From assembly GCF_035609205.1 (NCBI RefSeq), contig NZ_CP141184.1, positions 1,950,501 to 2,014,500 on the forward strand: a stretch of DNA of 64,000 bases. The letters run 5' to 3'. The notes under the pieces were generated by a model, which searched no databases, was not told the origin of the DNA, and saw nothing but the letters and a program-made list of their open reading frames with translations. Numbering within the stretch: the stretch's first letter is position 1; the number at the start of each line of letters is the position of its first letter. Position numbers and translations under genes: made by a program. Source of the stretch: Hymenobacter sp. GOD-10R. GTDB lineage: Bacteria > Bacteroidota > Bacteroidia > Cytophagales > Hymenobacteraceae. This document shows, one piece after another, positions 25,172-33,231 of this stretch.

Positions 25172-25570
25172 ATGAACAAGGAGGACCTGAACCGCGCCCT
25201 CGTAACGCTAATCGAGAAGAAGCAGGAGCTGCTAAAGCTGCCCTACAACCACGACAGCTACGATGACATCGAGGAGGAACTACACGATCTAGAAGACGAT
25301 TTTAACGAAGAATACGGCCCTTATCTAGAGGAAGTGCTGGAGAAGGTACACGAGAAACTTTGCCCCGACACCGACGTGTTGTTGCCCACGGCGTACTTGC
25401 CCAACGACCTAGGTGGTGGCTCCGGCGATACGCTCTCCCACAAAGAAGGGGTATGGGTCGACTCTGACGAATTTCCTGGTAAAGAAGCTCGCCTCGTGCT
25501 TATCCCTAACCCGACACGTTTGATTTTGTCGGTTGGCAAAAGCGTCCGTAAAGAGGTTTGGAAAGCCTAG
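25172..25570 (+). CDS. Conserved hypothetical acidic protein
   Basis: A 132-residue soluble protein I do not recognise. The N-terminal half (about 1-65) is a long, charged, probably coiled-coil helix rich in Glu, Asp and Leu (MNKEDLNRALVTLIEKKQEL, then DDIEEELHDLEDDFNEEYG). The C-terminal half has a beta segment ending ARLVLIPNPTRLILSVGK. There is no signal peptide or membrane helix. The ATG at 25172 is preferred to the GTG two codons before it. It has its own promoter-like box. Confidence 0.65.
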   Translation: MNKEDLNRALVTLIEKKQELLKLPYNHDSYDDIEEELHDLEDDFNEEYGPYLEEVLEKVHEKLCPDTDVLLPTAYLPNDLGGGSGDTLSHKEGVWVDSDEFPGKEARLVLIPNPTRLILSVGKSVRKEVWKA

Positions 25571-25661
25571 GAATACCTATTGCGTCTTAGTATATGATTT
25601 CACATATATAATCTCCAGTAGATTGTATTTGTGATTTATATATTAGCTCAATAGTGGAATC

Positions 25662-25955
25662 TTGCTTTACCGTATTACTTCATCAGCAGACTGGAAGCAG
25701 GCGCAGCTGCAAGGCTTTTTCACTAGCCCTGATCTGCTCGTTGCTGGCTATATTCATAGCTCAGTACTCTCACAAGTGGTTGATACTGCCAACATGTTTT
25801 GGCTTGGCCGTGAAGATGTGCTGATCTTGGAAATAGATGGGGCGTACTTACGAGCCGAAGGAATAGAGGTAGAGGTGAGACAACAATGGGCCGCTGAACG
25901 GGGACAGGTGTTAAACTCCATCCTGGGCTCCATTCCCTTGGCTGCCATCGTGTGA
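25662..25955 (+). CDS. DUF952 domain protein
   Basis: A 97-residue protein matching DUF952: LYRITSSADWKQAQLQGFF, in two parts, then GYIHSSVLSQVVDTANMF, a WLGREDVLILEIDGAYL strand, and the C-terminal NSILGSIPLAAIV. A start at TTG 25662 is the only usual start in frame; an in-frame stop lies five codons further upstream. DUF952 proteins are small cytosolic proteins distantly related to ADP-ribosyltransferase-like folds in some annotations; no activity is assigned here. It ends before a two-way terminator. Confidence 0.75.
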   Translation: MLYRITSSADWKQAQLQGFFTSPDLLVAGYIHSSVLSQVVDTANMFWLGREDVLILEIDGAYLRAEGIEVEVRQQWAAERGQVLNSILGSIPLAAIV

Positions 25956-26046
25956 GTATTACCTATCGCTTCGGACGCAACAGGAACGTTTTGTCTGCCA
26001 GAGGAGCTAGCTCAAATCTTAGTAAGACAGTAGCACATGCTTCGGC

Positions 26047-26094
26047 AACAACAAAAAGGCCTCTGCTGATGATAGCAGAGGCCTTTTTGTTGTT
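26047..26094. terminator. Two-way terminator, 21-bp perfect arms
   Basis: Perfect 21-bp arms (26047-26067 and 26074-26094) with a 6-nt loop, between the convergent DUF952 and ABC-F genes. Each arm contains a run of five A or T next to the GC stem. Confidence 0.85.
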
Positions 26095-26105
26095 AGGAAA
26101 CCAGA

Positions 26106-28016
26106 TTACATTAGGTCCGCTAGTTCCAGCCACCGTTCGCCTTTGGCATCTAACTCTGCGTCGGTACGCTTGAGTTGAGCAGCCCAGTCGGCGAGTTGCT
26201 GGTGTGTGCCTTGGCCAGTGTTAAGTTGCTCGATAAGCTGCTGTTTGCTGGCTTCAAGCCGCTCAATGTCAGCTTCTATCTGCTCGTATTCTTTTTTCTC
26301 GGCGAAGGTTGCCTTCCGCTTAGCTGGCGTTGCCACAGCGGGGCTAGCTATCGGAGCCGCAGCTGGAGCTACGCCTGCGGCAGCTTTGGCCGTGCGTGCT
26401 GCTTCTTGAGCATACTCGGCGGCGTTGTGCTCCTTTTGCCACTCGCGGTAGTCGGTATAATTGCCAGGGAAGTTGCGCAGATTGCCACCTGGCTCCAGCA
26501 CGAACACATGCTCCACCAGTGCATCCATAAAGTAGCGGTCGTGCGATACAATAAGCAGGCAGCCAGTGAAGTTGAGCAAAAATTCCTCTAGAATATTGAG
26601 GGTAATGATGTCGAGGTCGTTGGTCGGCTCGTCGAGTATAAGGAAGTTGGGGTTCTTGATGAGCACGCGTAATAGTTGTAAGCGACGCTTCTCTCCGCCG
26701 CTCAGCTTATTCACCAAGGTGTACTGCTGCGCGGGTGGAAACTGGAAGTGCTGCAAAAATTGTGAAGCCGTCACTACATCACCATTGGCCATTTCTACTA
26801 CCTCGGCTACTTCCTTCACAATGTCAATCACGCGCTGGCTCTCATCGAACGCTAACTCGCTCTGTGTGTAGTACCCAAAGACTGTATTCTGGCCTTTGTC
26901 GATAGCACCACTATCGGGAGCTAGCTGCCCTGTGAGCATATTCAGCAGCGTCGACTTGCCCGCGCCGTTGGGCCCGATCAAACCGATGCGGTCCTTTTTC
27001 TTGAACACGTAGCTGAAGTCTTGCAGCACGACTTTGTCGCCAAACTGCTTGTGCAGGTGCTCCACCTCAATGATCTTACCGCCTTGGCGCGTCGTTTTCA
27101 CCGACAGCTCTAGCTGTGGCCCACCAATCTTCGTCTTGGCTTTCTCCTGTGTTTCGTAGAAAGCATCGATACGCGCTTTCTGCTTGGTGCCGCGTGCCTG
27201 TGGCTGGCGACGCATCCATTCTAACTCTTTCCGCAATAAGTTGCGCGCTTTTTCTACTTCGGCCACTTCCATCTGCTCGCGCTCCGCTTTCTTCTCCACA
27301 AAATAGGAGTAGTTGCCTTGGTAGCGGTGCACACGGCCTTGATCGAGCTCCACAATCTCATTGGCTACCTTATCTAAGAAGTAGCGGTCGTGGGTTACCA
27401 TGAGCAAAGTAAGAGACGGAGAAGCGAGCCGATTCTCAAGCCACTCAATGGTGTCAAGATCCAAATGGTTGGTTGGCTCGTCCAGAATAAGAACTTCCGG
27501 CTCCTCGATGAGGACACGGGCTAGCGCCACGCGCTTACGTTGCCCACCAGAGAGCTTGCTCACTTGCCGGTCGAGCAGCTCACCCAGAATACCTAGGCGA
27601 CCTAGGATCTGTTTTACCTGCGAGTCATAATCCCACGCGTTGAGGGCGTCCATGCGCTCCATCACGCGCTGTAGATCGTCCGGCTTGTGGTTGGGGTCAT
27701 TCACCACATGCTCGTAGTCGCGAATGGCGGCTAGCGTATCATTTTGGCTGGCAAAAATAGTTTGCTCAACGGTCAATGATTCATTGAAGACCGGTTGTTG
27801 GCCCAAGAAGGCCACGCGAATGTCTTTGCGCACACTCACCGAGCCGGTATCAGGTTGCTCCTGACCAGCCAGAATACGTAGCAGCGTGGTTTTGCCGGCG
27901 CCGTTGATGCCTACTAGCGCCACGCGCTGCCCTTGGCTCAAACCAAAAGCTAGCTCGCGGAACAACCAGCGGTCGGCGTAATTTTTTGATATATTTTCAG
28001 CAGAAAGAAGATTCAT
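26106..28016 (-). CDS. uup: ABC-F ATPase (Uup-type)
   Basis: A 636-residue soluble protein with two ATP-binding cassettes. The first has Walker A GINGAGKTT, signature KLSGGQRKRVALAR and Walker B VLILDEPTNHLDL; the second has GPNGAGKST, LSGGEKRRLQLLR and FLILDEPTNDLDI. The linker (about 245-300) is basic and helical, and a C-terminal extension rich in Ala/Pro leads to a coiled coil (EQIEADIERLEASKQQLIEQL, split here). This layout is that of Uup, an ABC-F factor acting on ribosomes. A -7 box lies 4 bp before the ATG, so the mRNA is probably leaderless. Confidence 0.88.
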   Translation of the reverse strand: MNLLSAENISKNYADRWLFRELAFGLSQGQRVALVGINGAGKTTLLRILAGQEQPDTGSVSVRKDIRVAFLGQQPVFNESLTVEQTIFASQNDTLAAIRDYEHVVNDPNHKPDDLQRVMERMDALNAWDYDSQVKQILGRLGILGELLDRQVSKLSGGQRKRVALARVLIEEPEVLILDEPTNHLDLDTIEWLENRLASPSLTLLMVTHDRYFLDKVANEIVELDQGRVHRYQGNYSYFVEKKAEREQMEVAEVEKARNLLRKELEWMRRQPQARGTKQKARIDAFYETQEKAKTKIGGPQLELSVKTTRQGGKIIEVEHLHKQFGDKVVLQDFSYVFKKKDRIGLIGPNGAGKSTLLNMLTGQLAPDSGAIDKGQNTVFGYYTQSELAFDESQRVIDIVKEVAEVVEMANGDVVTASQFLQHFQFPPAQQYTLVNKLSGGEKRRLQLLRVLIKNPNFLILDEPTNDLDIITLNILEEFLLNFTGCLLIVSHDRYFMDALVEHVFVLEPGGNLRNFPGNYTDYREWQKEHNAAEYAQEAARTAKAAAGVAPAAAPIASPAVATPAKRKATFAEKKEYEQIEADIERLEASKQQLIEQLNTGQGTHQQLADWAAQLKRTDAELDAKGERWLELADLM

Positions 28017-28020
28017 AAGA

Positions 28021-28028
28021 CAAAGGTA
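28021..28028 (-). promoter_or_regulatory. -7 promoter box TACCTTTG, 4 bp before ATG
   Basis: Exact TAnnTTTG on the minus strand, separated from the ABC-F start codon at 28016 only by TCTT. Confidence 0.65.
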
Positions 28029-28120
28029 GGCGCTAGGAAACAGAAGCTAAGAGCTAGCCCTAAATACTATTGTGGCAATGGCTCTGAGCCTTCGTAGGTT
28101 CCTTTGTTACTAACTTCTTC

Positions 28121-28354
28121 TCAGATCACCCGCACCTGATCTACGTTTATGTCATCGCGCAAGATCTCCAATCCACGGTAAGCCAGCGGGCGCCCGGTGT
28201 TCGTCGTAAGCTCGCCACCGGCTGAGTGTAAGTGCGCTACGTCGAGCACAAGTTGGGTGTATTTACGCTCCCCAAGCTCAATAGCTACGGGCCGCCCGTG
28301 GCTTACATCGTAAGTCGCCAGCGCATGATCGATTTCTTCCAGAATTTTGCTCAT
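28121..28354 (-). CDS. Conserved hypothetical small protein
   Basis: A 77-residue soluble protein without recognised domain. The sequence starts MSKILEEIDHALATYDVSHG and continues with an alpha/beta pattern (AIELGERKYTQLVLDVAHL, AYRGLEILRDDINVDQVRVI). No signal peptide or metal motif. It is on the minus strand upstream of the ABC-F gene with about 100 bp between them. The coding nature is supported by a good ATG start and normal codon use for the region. Confidence 0.55.
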   Translation of the reverse strand: MSKILEEIDHALATYDVSHGRPVAIELGERKYTQLVLDVAHLHSAGGELTTNTGRPLAYRGLEILRDDINVDQVRVI

Positions 28355-28527
28355 TGTGCAAAGAGGATAGATTGGGAGCTAAGATAGAATTTGTTGGCTT
28401 ATTGTTGTTGCCGGTGGGTTTGACAAGCAAAAAATGGCGTGGTTGGTGTGCAACTTTAGTCGTATTACTAGTGAGCAGAAAACCGTGGGCACGGTTGTCA
28501 GCAATGGCAATTAGCCCCCGATCATAG

Positions 28528-28535
28528 TACCTTCG
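28528..28535 (+). promoter_or_regulatory. Possible -7 box TACCTTCG for murI
   Basis: One mismatch to TAnnTTTG, ending 7 bp before the murI ATG. Confidence 0.4.
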
Positions 28536-28542
28536 CCCACCT

Positions 28543-29373
28543 ATGGCTCCTACTTCTTCCGACCTAGCTACCCGACCTATTGGTGTATTCGACAGCGGCA
28601 TTGGCGGTCTGACTGTGGCACGGGCGGTCAACCGCGTATTGCCCCACGAACGATTAATCTATTTCGGCGACACGGCGCACCTACCTTACGGTGATAAGTC
28701 GCAAGCTGCTATTCAAGCGTATAGCATCAAGATTTGTGACTTGCTGCTACGCCAGCAATGCAAGGTTATTTTAATTGCCTGCAACTCTGCCTCCGCCGCT
28801 GCTTATGAACTAGTGCGCGAATATGTAGGCAGCAAAGCACGCGTACTGAACGTGATAGACCCCATCGTTGCCCATATTGGTGAAGTGTATGCTGGCCGCA
28901 CAGTTGGCCTGATTGGAACGAAGCAGACAGTAAACTCCAACGTTTATAAGAAGAAAATCGACGACCTAGATGCCAACGTGCAGCTTCAGTCGCTGGCCAC
29001 TCCGTTATTGGTCCCTATGATTGAGGAGGGCTTCTTCGAAAATAATATCAGTGACAACATTATCCGAACCTACCTAGCTAATCCTCACCTAGATGGAATT
29101 GACGCCTTGGTACTAGGTTGCACTCATTATCCTCTTATTCAGGAAGAAATAAAAGCTTATTACCAGGGGCGAGTGGCGGTTCTAGATGCTTCTGATGTAG
29201 TTGCGCAGCATGTGAAAGCTTATTTGCTTGACCACCAGTTAGCTGCTCCCACTACTGCCAACTCACCAGAGCACCTATTCTACGTCTCTGACTTCACGCG
29301 TTCCTTCGAGGAGAGTACACGAATCTTCTTCGGATACCAAGTGCGTCTGGAGCATTATCCACTCTGGGAGTAG
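28543..29373 (+). CDS. murI: Glutamate racemase MurI
   Basis: A 276-residue cofactor-independent racemase that supplies D-glutamate for peptidoglycan. The two catalytic cysteines are present: C80 in LIACNSASA and C193 in LGCTHYPL. The N-terminal GVFDSGIGGLTV and the YFGDTAHLPYG segment are typical, and the length is normal. The ATG follows a possible -7 box closely. The gene is followed by a 640-bp AT-rich stretch. Confidence 0.95.
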   Translation: MAPTSSDLATRPIGVFDSGIGGLTVARAVNRVLPHERLIYFGDTAHLPYGDKSQAAIQAYSIKICDLLLRQQCKVILIACNSASAAAYELVREYVGSKARVLNVIDPIVAHIGEVYAGRTVGLIGTKQTVNSNVYKKKIDDLDANVQLQSLATPLLVPMIEEGFFENNISDNIIRTYLANPHLDGIDALVLGCTHYPLIQEEIKAYYQGRVAVLDASDVVAQHVKAYLLDHQLAAPTTANSPEHLFYVSDFTRSFEESTRIFFGYQVRLEHYPLWE

Positions 29374-30014
29374 AAGTGCCACTTCAAGTCAGGATCAAAA
29401 CTGCAGGACGGTAGCTTATTGCTAAGTCGTGTGGTACTCGCATGTTTTCCTTAGAAGCTTGGCTGCTAGCTAGTAAGATGGTACGATTCTTACAGGACGC
29501 TTTCGAATAGCTCTAAGAACTGAAAATCCGGTCAGGTACATACTCTGTTATCAACAGGTATACTTGTTATATTGGCGTGTGAATAAATTTATAATTTGTG
29601 GATTTTGAAATCTTTAACAAGAATATAAAAAAGCTAAATTATGAGTTCAGTTATAGCGGTAGTTTGTGTGGCACATGCTATGCTGTTTTTTGTAATATAA
29701 TAATATTCTAGCAAGATAGATGACTTACTAGTGGGCGCGTTGTCTAATTTGTAGTACACCCCAATATCAGCCATATACGTGAAAAATAACCCGCCATTTG
29801 GCACGAATTGTGGTTAGTTCAGGCGAGCTAACGGGCTCTGTGTACTTTCTTGATATAGGAATAATTATACTTATAACTAGAAATTTCATGATCTTAAGTT
29901 TGAATTTGTTCGTATTGCATTTCGTCGTTAATGGCAATTTGTAATTGCATCTGTGATGAGTAGGGGCATTGCATTTTTCCAGTAATTCTTTTACCTGTCA
30001 TCCTATTCCATACC
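29374..30014. other. AT-rich intergenic stretch without recognised gene
   Basis: About 640 bp, visibly richer in A and T than the flanking housekeeping genes. There is no long open frame, tRNA-like or rRNA-like sequence, and no strong palindrome. It precedes the T9SS cargo genes and may hold their regulatory region, but no exact TAnnTTTG box was found close to the start at 30015. Confidence 0.5.
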
Positions 30015-33000
30015 ATGAAGAACTCTTACTTGAACGCTGTGTTACACTACTTACGACCTCCTTCGTGGATGTTGGCTTTAGTGGCTCCTTTGCTGTTTAT
30101 TTCACCCTTAACGTTCGGACAAACGTTCACGGAGAACATGGGGAATACTCCTGGCACAGGAGGTAGCCCAACTAATCTCAACGGGTATAATGCAGGCGGT
30201 ATAGGCTCGCGTGAAAGTATTTCGCATGCTAATACCCGCGGAGCTTTCAAGAATACTCAGTTTACCTTTTCAGGATCAGCTGTTGGAGCGGGTACTGCTC
30301 CTGCTCCAGGTGCGAATCCTCCAGCATTGCCTGGTATTTTCTTCGGCCCTCAGTCTGGAAATCCAACTGCGGCTGGCGAGTATACTTTTCAGATAAGTAA
30401 TATTAACACTTCTTATCTACAGGATCTGAAACTGTATTTCAACCTATACAGCGCTACTACAACAGGTTCAACCTTTATTGTTGAGTATAATACTAATACA
30501 GGTGCAGGGTGGATTGAAGCATACAATAGCTCGACCGCTAATTCTACTTGGACAGTTAAGGATGCTACTCTTTCAGGTGCGAAAGGAGCTTCCAATCTGA
30601 GCATTCGTTTTAGAAAACCAGCGAATACCACTGCTCGTGAGTTTCGGATGGATGATGTGCAGCTAGTAGGTACACCGATGCTTGTAGTAGATCAAAGCAG
30701 TATCGATTTTGGTCCGCTTCCTATAGGACAGTCCACCGTTAAGTCTTTCACGGTGAAAAGTGCTGAACTAACGAAAAACGTAGCTATTACTCTACCTACA
30801 ACTTCTCCTTTCTCGATCAGCACTAGTAATACGGCGTCTACTTTTTCTAACAGCGTTACTCTCACTCCTGCCAATGGTAACGTGAATAGCACAGTTTACG
30901 TGCGGTTTGCGCCCACACAAGTATCCGATTACTCAGAAACGATTTCATTAGATTCTGATGGTACAAGTGGAAATGTAGTTGATTTAGCTGGGTCAGGTAC
31001 CCCTTCAGCCCCCACACTTGTAGTAGATCCTAGTTCGCTAGATTTCGGAACCGTTGCATCTAATGGTTCGGGGCAGACGTTAACTTTCAAAGTAACAGGT
31101 TACAACTTAACTGCCCCTATTGCTATTACCGCAACTAACACTGCTATTCAATTTCGCGATCCTTCTACTAATGGCAACTTTGGTACAACTTTATCGTTGA
31201 CACCTAGCTCTTCTAACGGCGGTATATCAAAGACGATAGAGGTGCGCACCACATCAGGTGTGCCTGTTGGTGCATTCACAGGCTATATCAATTTAAAGGG
31301 TTCTTCTACGGATGGTGTTTCTGCACAAGTAACTATCACGGCTATCAACAACGGTGCTGACGCTGAACTCTCTCTTTCTGGAACAGCACCAACTAAGTTT
31401 TCAACTGTAGCCAATATAGCTTCTGCTTACCAGTCTTATAACGTGGGTGGCACTAATTTACAGAGCGACATCACAGTTACTGCTCCTAGCTTATTTCAGG
31501 TGTCACTCACTTCGGACTTCTCTGATATCACAGTTGGTGCTACCGGTAACTCTATCCAAATCCTTCGCCCACGTGACGGTAGCGGTAATGTGACTAACCT
31601 GAATATCGCCGGTGTGCCAATTTATTTCCGGTACCTACCAAGTGATGCTCGTGATGTCAACAACGTCAACATCTTTATCACGAGTCAACCTGCCACAACT
31701 AAAGCCATTCAGGTGTCTGGTACGAGTGTGCCCTCGGTGGAGCTAACGAACGGTTTTACCCCAGCAGCTAACATTATATTAGGTTCGGGTCCAACCAATG
31801 GTCAATCTATGACCATTAGTGCTAAGCGTGTATCAAATGCAATCACTATATCAGTTGCAACCGATGCCAATGATTACAACGCAAGCAAGACTCCTCAATA
31901 CGAACTGTCAGACAACAACAGCACTTGGGGTAGCACAATCGTAATCAATCCGGATGCAAGTACTTATACTGCTACAAAGACGATTTATGTACGATATAAT
32001 CCAACTTACCTAGGGACGTCTACTACCTTTTTGTTGTATCAAACAAATGATTCGAACACCAAAACTGCGCAAGTATTTAGCAATAACACAGATGGTACTA
32101 ACAACGGTACGCTAACAGGAAATGCGCTTGCTAATGAGCCTGTTAAAGATGTCGCGGCTACTATCACGGTGCAACGCGACTTGGCGGCAGGATCTGCCGT
32201 AGTGAACTTCAACTTACCGTCTGGTTATGACAGCCGAACCAATACGCAAGGGTATGGCGAAAGCCGTTTGTTAGTTGTAAGTCTCAACTCAAGTATGCCG
32301 GCAGACGCACAGCCAGTTGATGGTACTTCTTACAACATTAATAGTGGTGTATATGGTGGTACAGGAACTAGCCAACAAGTAGCGTCGGGTTACCATGTCG
32401 TATACGCTGGCTCTGCTCCTACTGCAACAATAACGGGGCTGGACAAGACGAAGACTTACTACTTCTACTCGTATGATTTCAACAACCTATTTACTTACAT
32501 AAATAGCAGCAACCAGCAAGTAACTGTAGGTGTGCAGAATGCTGAAAACTACAAGACTCCCTCTGTATCGGTTGCTGGCATTGTAGCGCCAGGAGCACCA
32601 CTACCAGTTGAGCTTATGGCTTTCGGAGCGAAGCTGCAGAAGGGACGTGTATATATAACGTGGTCCACAGCTTCCGAAAAAGATAACGAAGGATTTAACA
32701 TAGAGCGTAGCCAAGATGGCAAAACGTTCACGAGCATTGCCTATCAAAAAGGACAGGGTACGACAGCCAACAAGACGTCTTATGATGCAATTGACAATCA
32801 GCCGCTAGTAGGTACCTCTTACTACCGTCTCAAGCAAACTGATTTTGACGGTACTATCTCTTACTCGCCAGTAGTGACCATCTTGAATGCGGTCAGCTCG
32901 ATGAGCGCGAGTGTGTATCCAAATCCAACGCAGGATGTAGTAACGATTAATTTGGGTCAGCTGGCAGTAGAAGGGGTACAAGTACAGGTAACAGACATGA

Positions 33001-33134
33001 TGGGCCGCGCCGTCCAAGCTCAAAAGCTAGGCGCCACCGGCGAACTAAACCTGCGTGATCTTAAGCCTGGCACTTACCTTATTACAATTAATGCAGGCGA
33101 ACAACGCTTCATGAGCAAAGTGGTTAAAAACTAG
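30015..33134 (+). CDS. T9SS-exported multidomain surface protein (type A sorting)
   Basis: A 1039-residue protein with a signal peptide ending near PLTFGQ. The N-terminal 220 residues resemble a lamin-tail/carbohydrate-binding-like beta sandwich (FTENMGNTPGTGG, RFRKPANTTAREFRMDDVQL). At least two immunoglobulin-like repeats of about 100 residues follow, starting LVVDQSSIDFGPL and LVVDPSSLDFGTV, with two more diverged units. Near the C-terminus is the Bacteroidota segment LPVELMAFGAKLQKGRVYITW, in pieces, then the T9SS type A sorting domain (SVYPNPTQDVVTINL ... RFMSKVVKN). It is likely a surface or secreted protein; no enzyme domain is seen. Base composition is AT-richer than the flanks. Confidence 0.87.
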   Translation: MKNSYLNAVLHYLRPPSWMLALVAPLLFISPLTFGQTFTENMGNTPGTGGSPTNLNGYNAGGIGSRESISHANTRGAFKNTQFTFSGSAVGAGTAPAPGANPPALPGIFFGPQSGNPTAAGEYTFQISNINTSYLQDLKLYFNLYSATTTGSTFIVEYNTNTGAGWIEAYNSSTANSTWTVKDATLSGAKGASNLSIRFRKPANTTAREFRMDDVQLVGTPMLVVDQSSIDFGPLPIGQSTVKSFTVKSAELTKNVAITLPTTSPFSISTSNTASTFSNSVTLTPANGNVNSTVYVRFAPTQVSDYSETISLDSDGTSGNVVDLAGSGTPSAPTLVVDPSSLDFGTVASNGSGQTLTFKVTGYNLTAPIAITATNTAIQFRDPSTNGNFGTTLSLTPSSSNGGISKTIEVRTTSGVPVGAFTGYINLKGSSTDGVSAQVTITAINNGADAELSLSGTAPTKFSTVANIASAYQSYNVGGTNLQSDITVTAPSLFQVSLTSDFSDITVGATGNSIQILRPRDGSGNVTNLNIAGVPIYFRYLPSDARDVNNVNIFITSQPATTKAIQVSGTSVPSVELTNGFTPAANIILGSGPTNGQSMTISAKRVSNAITISVATDANDYNASKTPQYELSDNNSTWGSTIVINPDASTYTATKTIYVRYNPTYLGTSTTFLLYQTNDSNTKTAQVFSNNTDGTNNGTLTGNALANEPVKDVAATITVQRDLAAGSAVVNFNLPSGYDSRTNTQGYGESRLLVVSLNSSMPADAQPVDGTSYNINSGVYGGTGTSQQVASGYHVVYAGSAPTATITGLDKTKTYYFYSYDFNNLFTYINSSNQQVTVGVQNAENYKTPSVSVAGIVAPGAPLPVELMAFGAKLQKGRVYITWSTASEKDNEGFNIERSQDGKTFTSIAYQKGQGTTANKTSYDAIDNQPLVGTSYYRLKQTDFDGTISYSPVVTILNAVSSMSASVYPNPTQDVVTINLGQLAVEGVQVQVTDMMGRAVQAQKLGATGELNLRDLKPGTYLITINAGEQRFMSKVVKN

Positions 33135-33202
33135 TCAGCATTCTACTCCACGAAAAAGCCTTCTCTACATGAGAAGGCTTTTTCGTGGAGTAGAATGCTG
33201 AC
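33134..33202. terminator. Long hairpin with 32-bp perfect arms
   Basis: Arms 33134-33165 and 33171-33202 are perfect reverse complements with a 5-nt loop (tacat). The left arm begins on the last base of the stop codon of the 1039-residue gene. It separates two genes of the same direction; the stem contains runs of A and T so it can terminate either way. Confidence 0.85.
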
Positions 33203-33231
33203 ATTAGGTTATATATTATATAAAATTGATT

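Noticed and set aside
29374..30014. Prophage remnant or tRNA cluster in the AT-rich gap
   Set aside because: No tRNA-like arms, no integrase, no phage-like frame.
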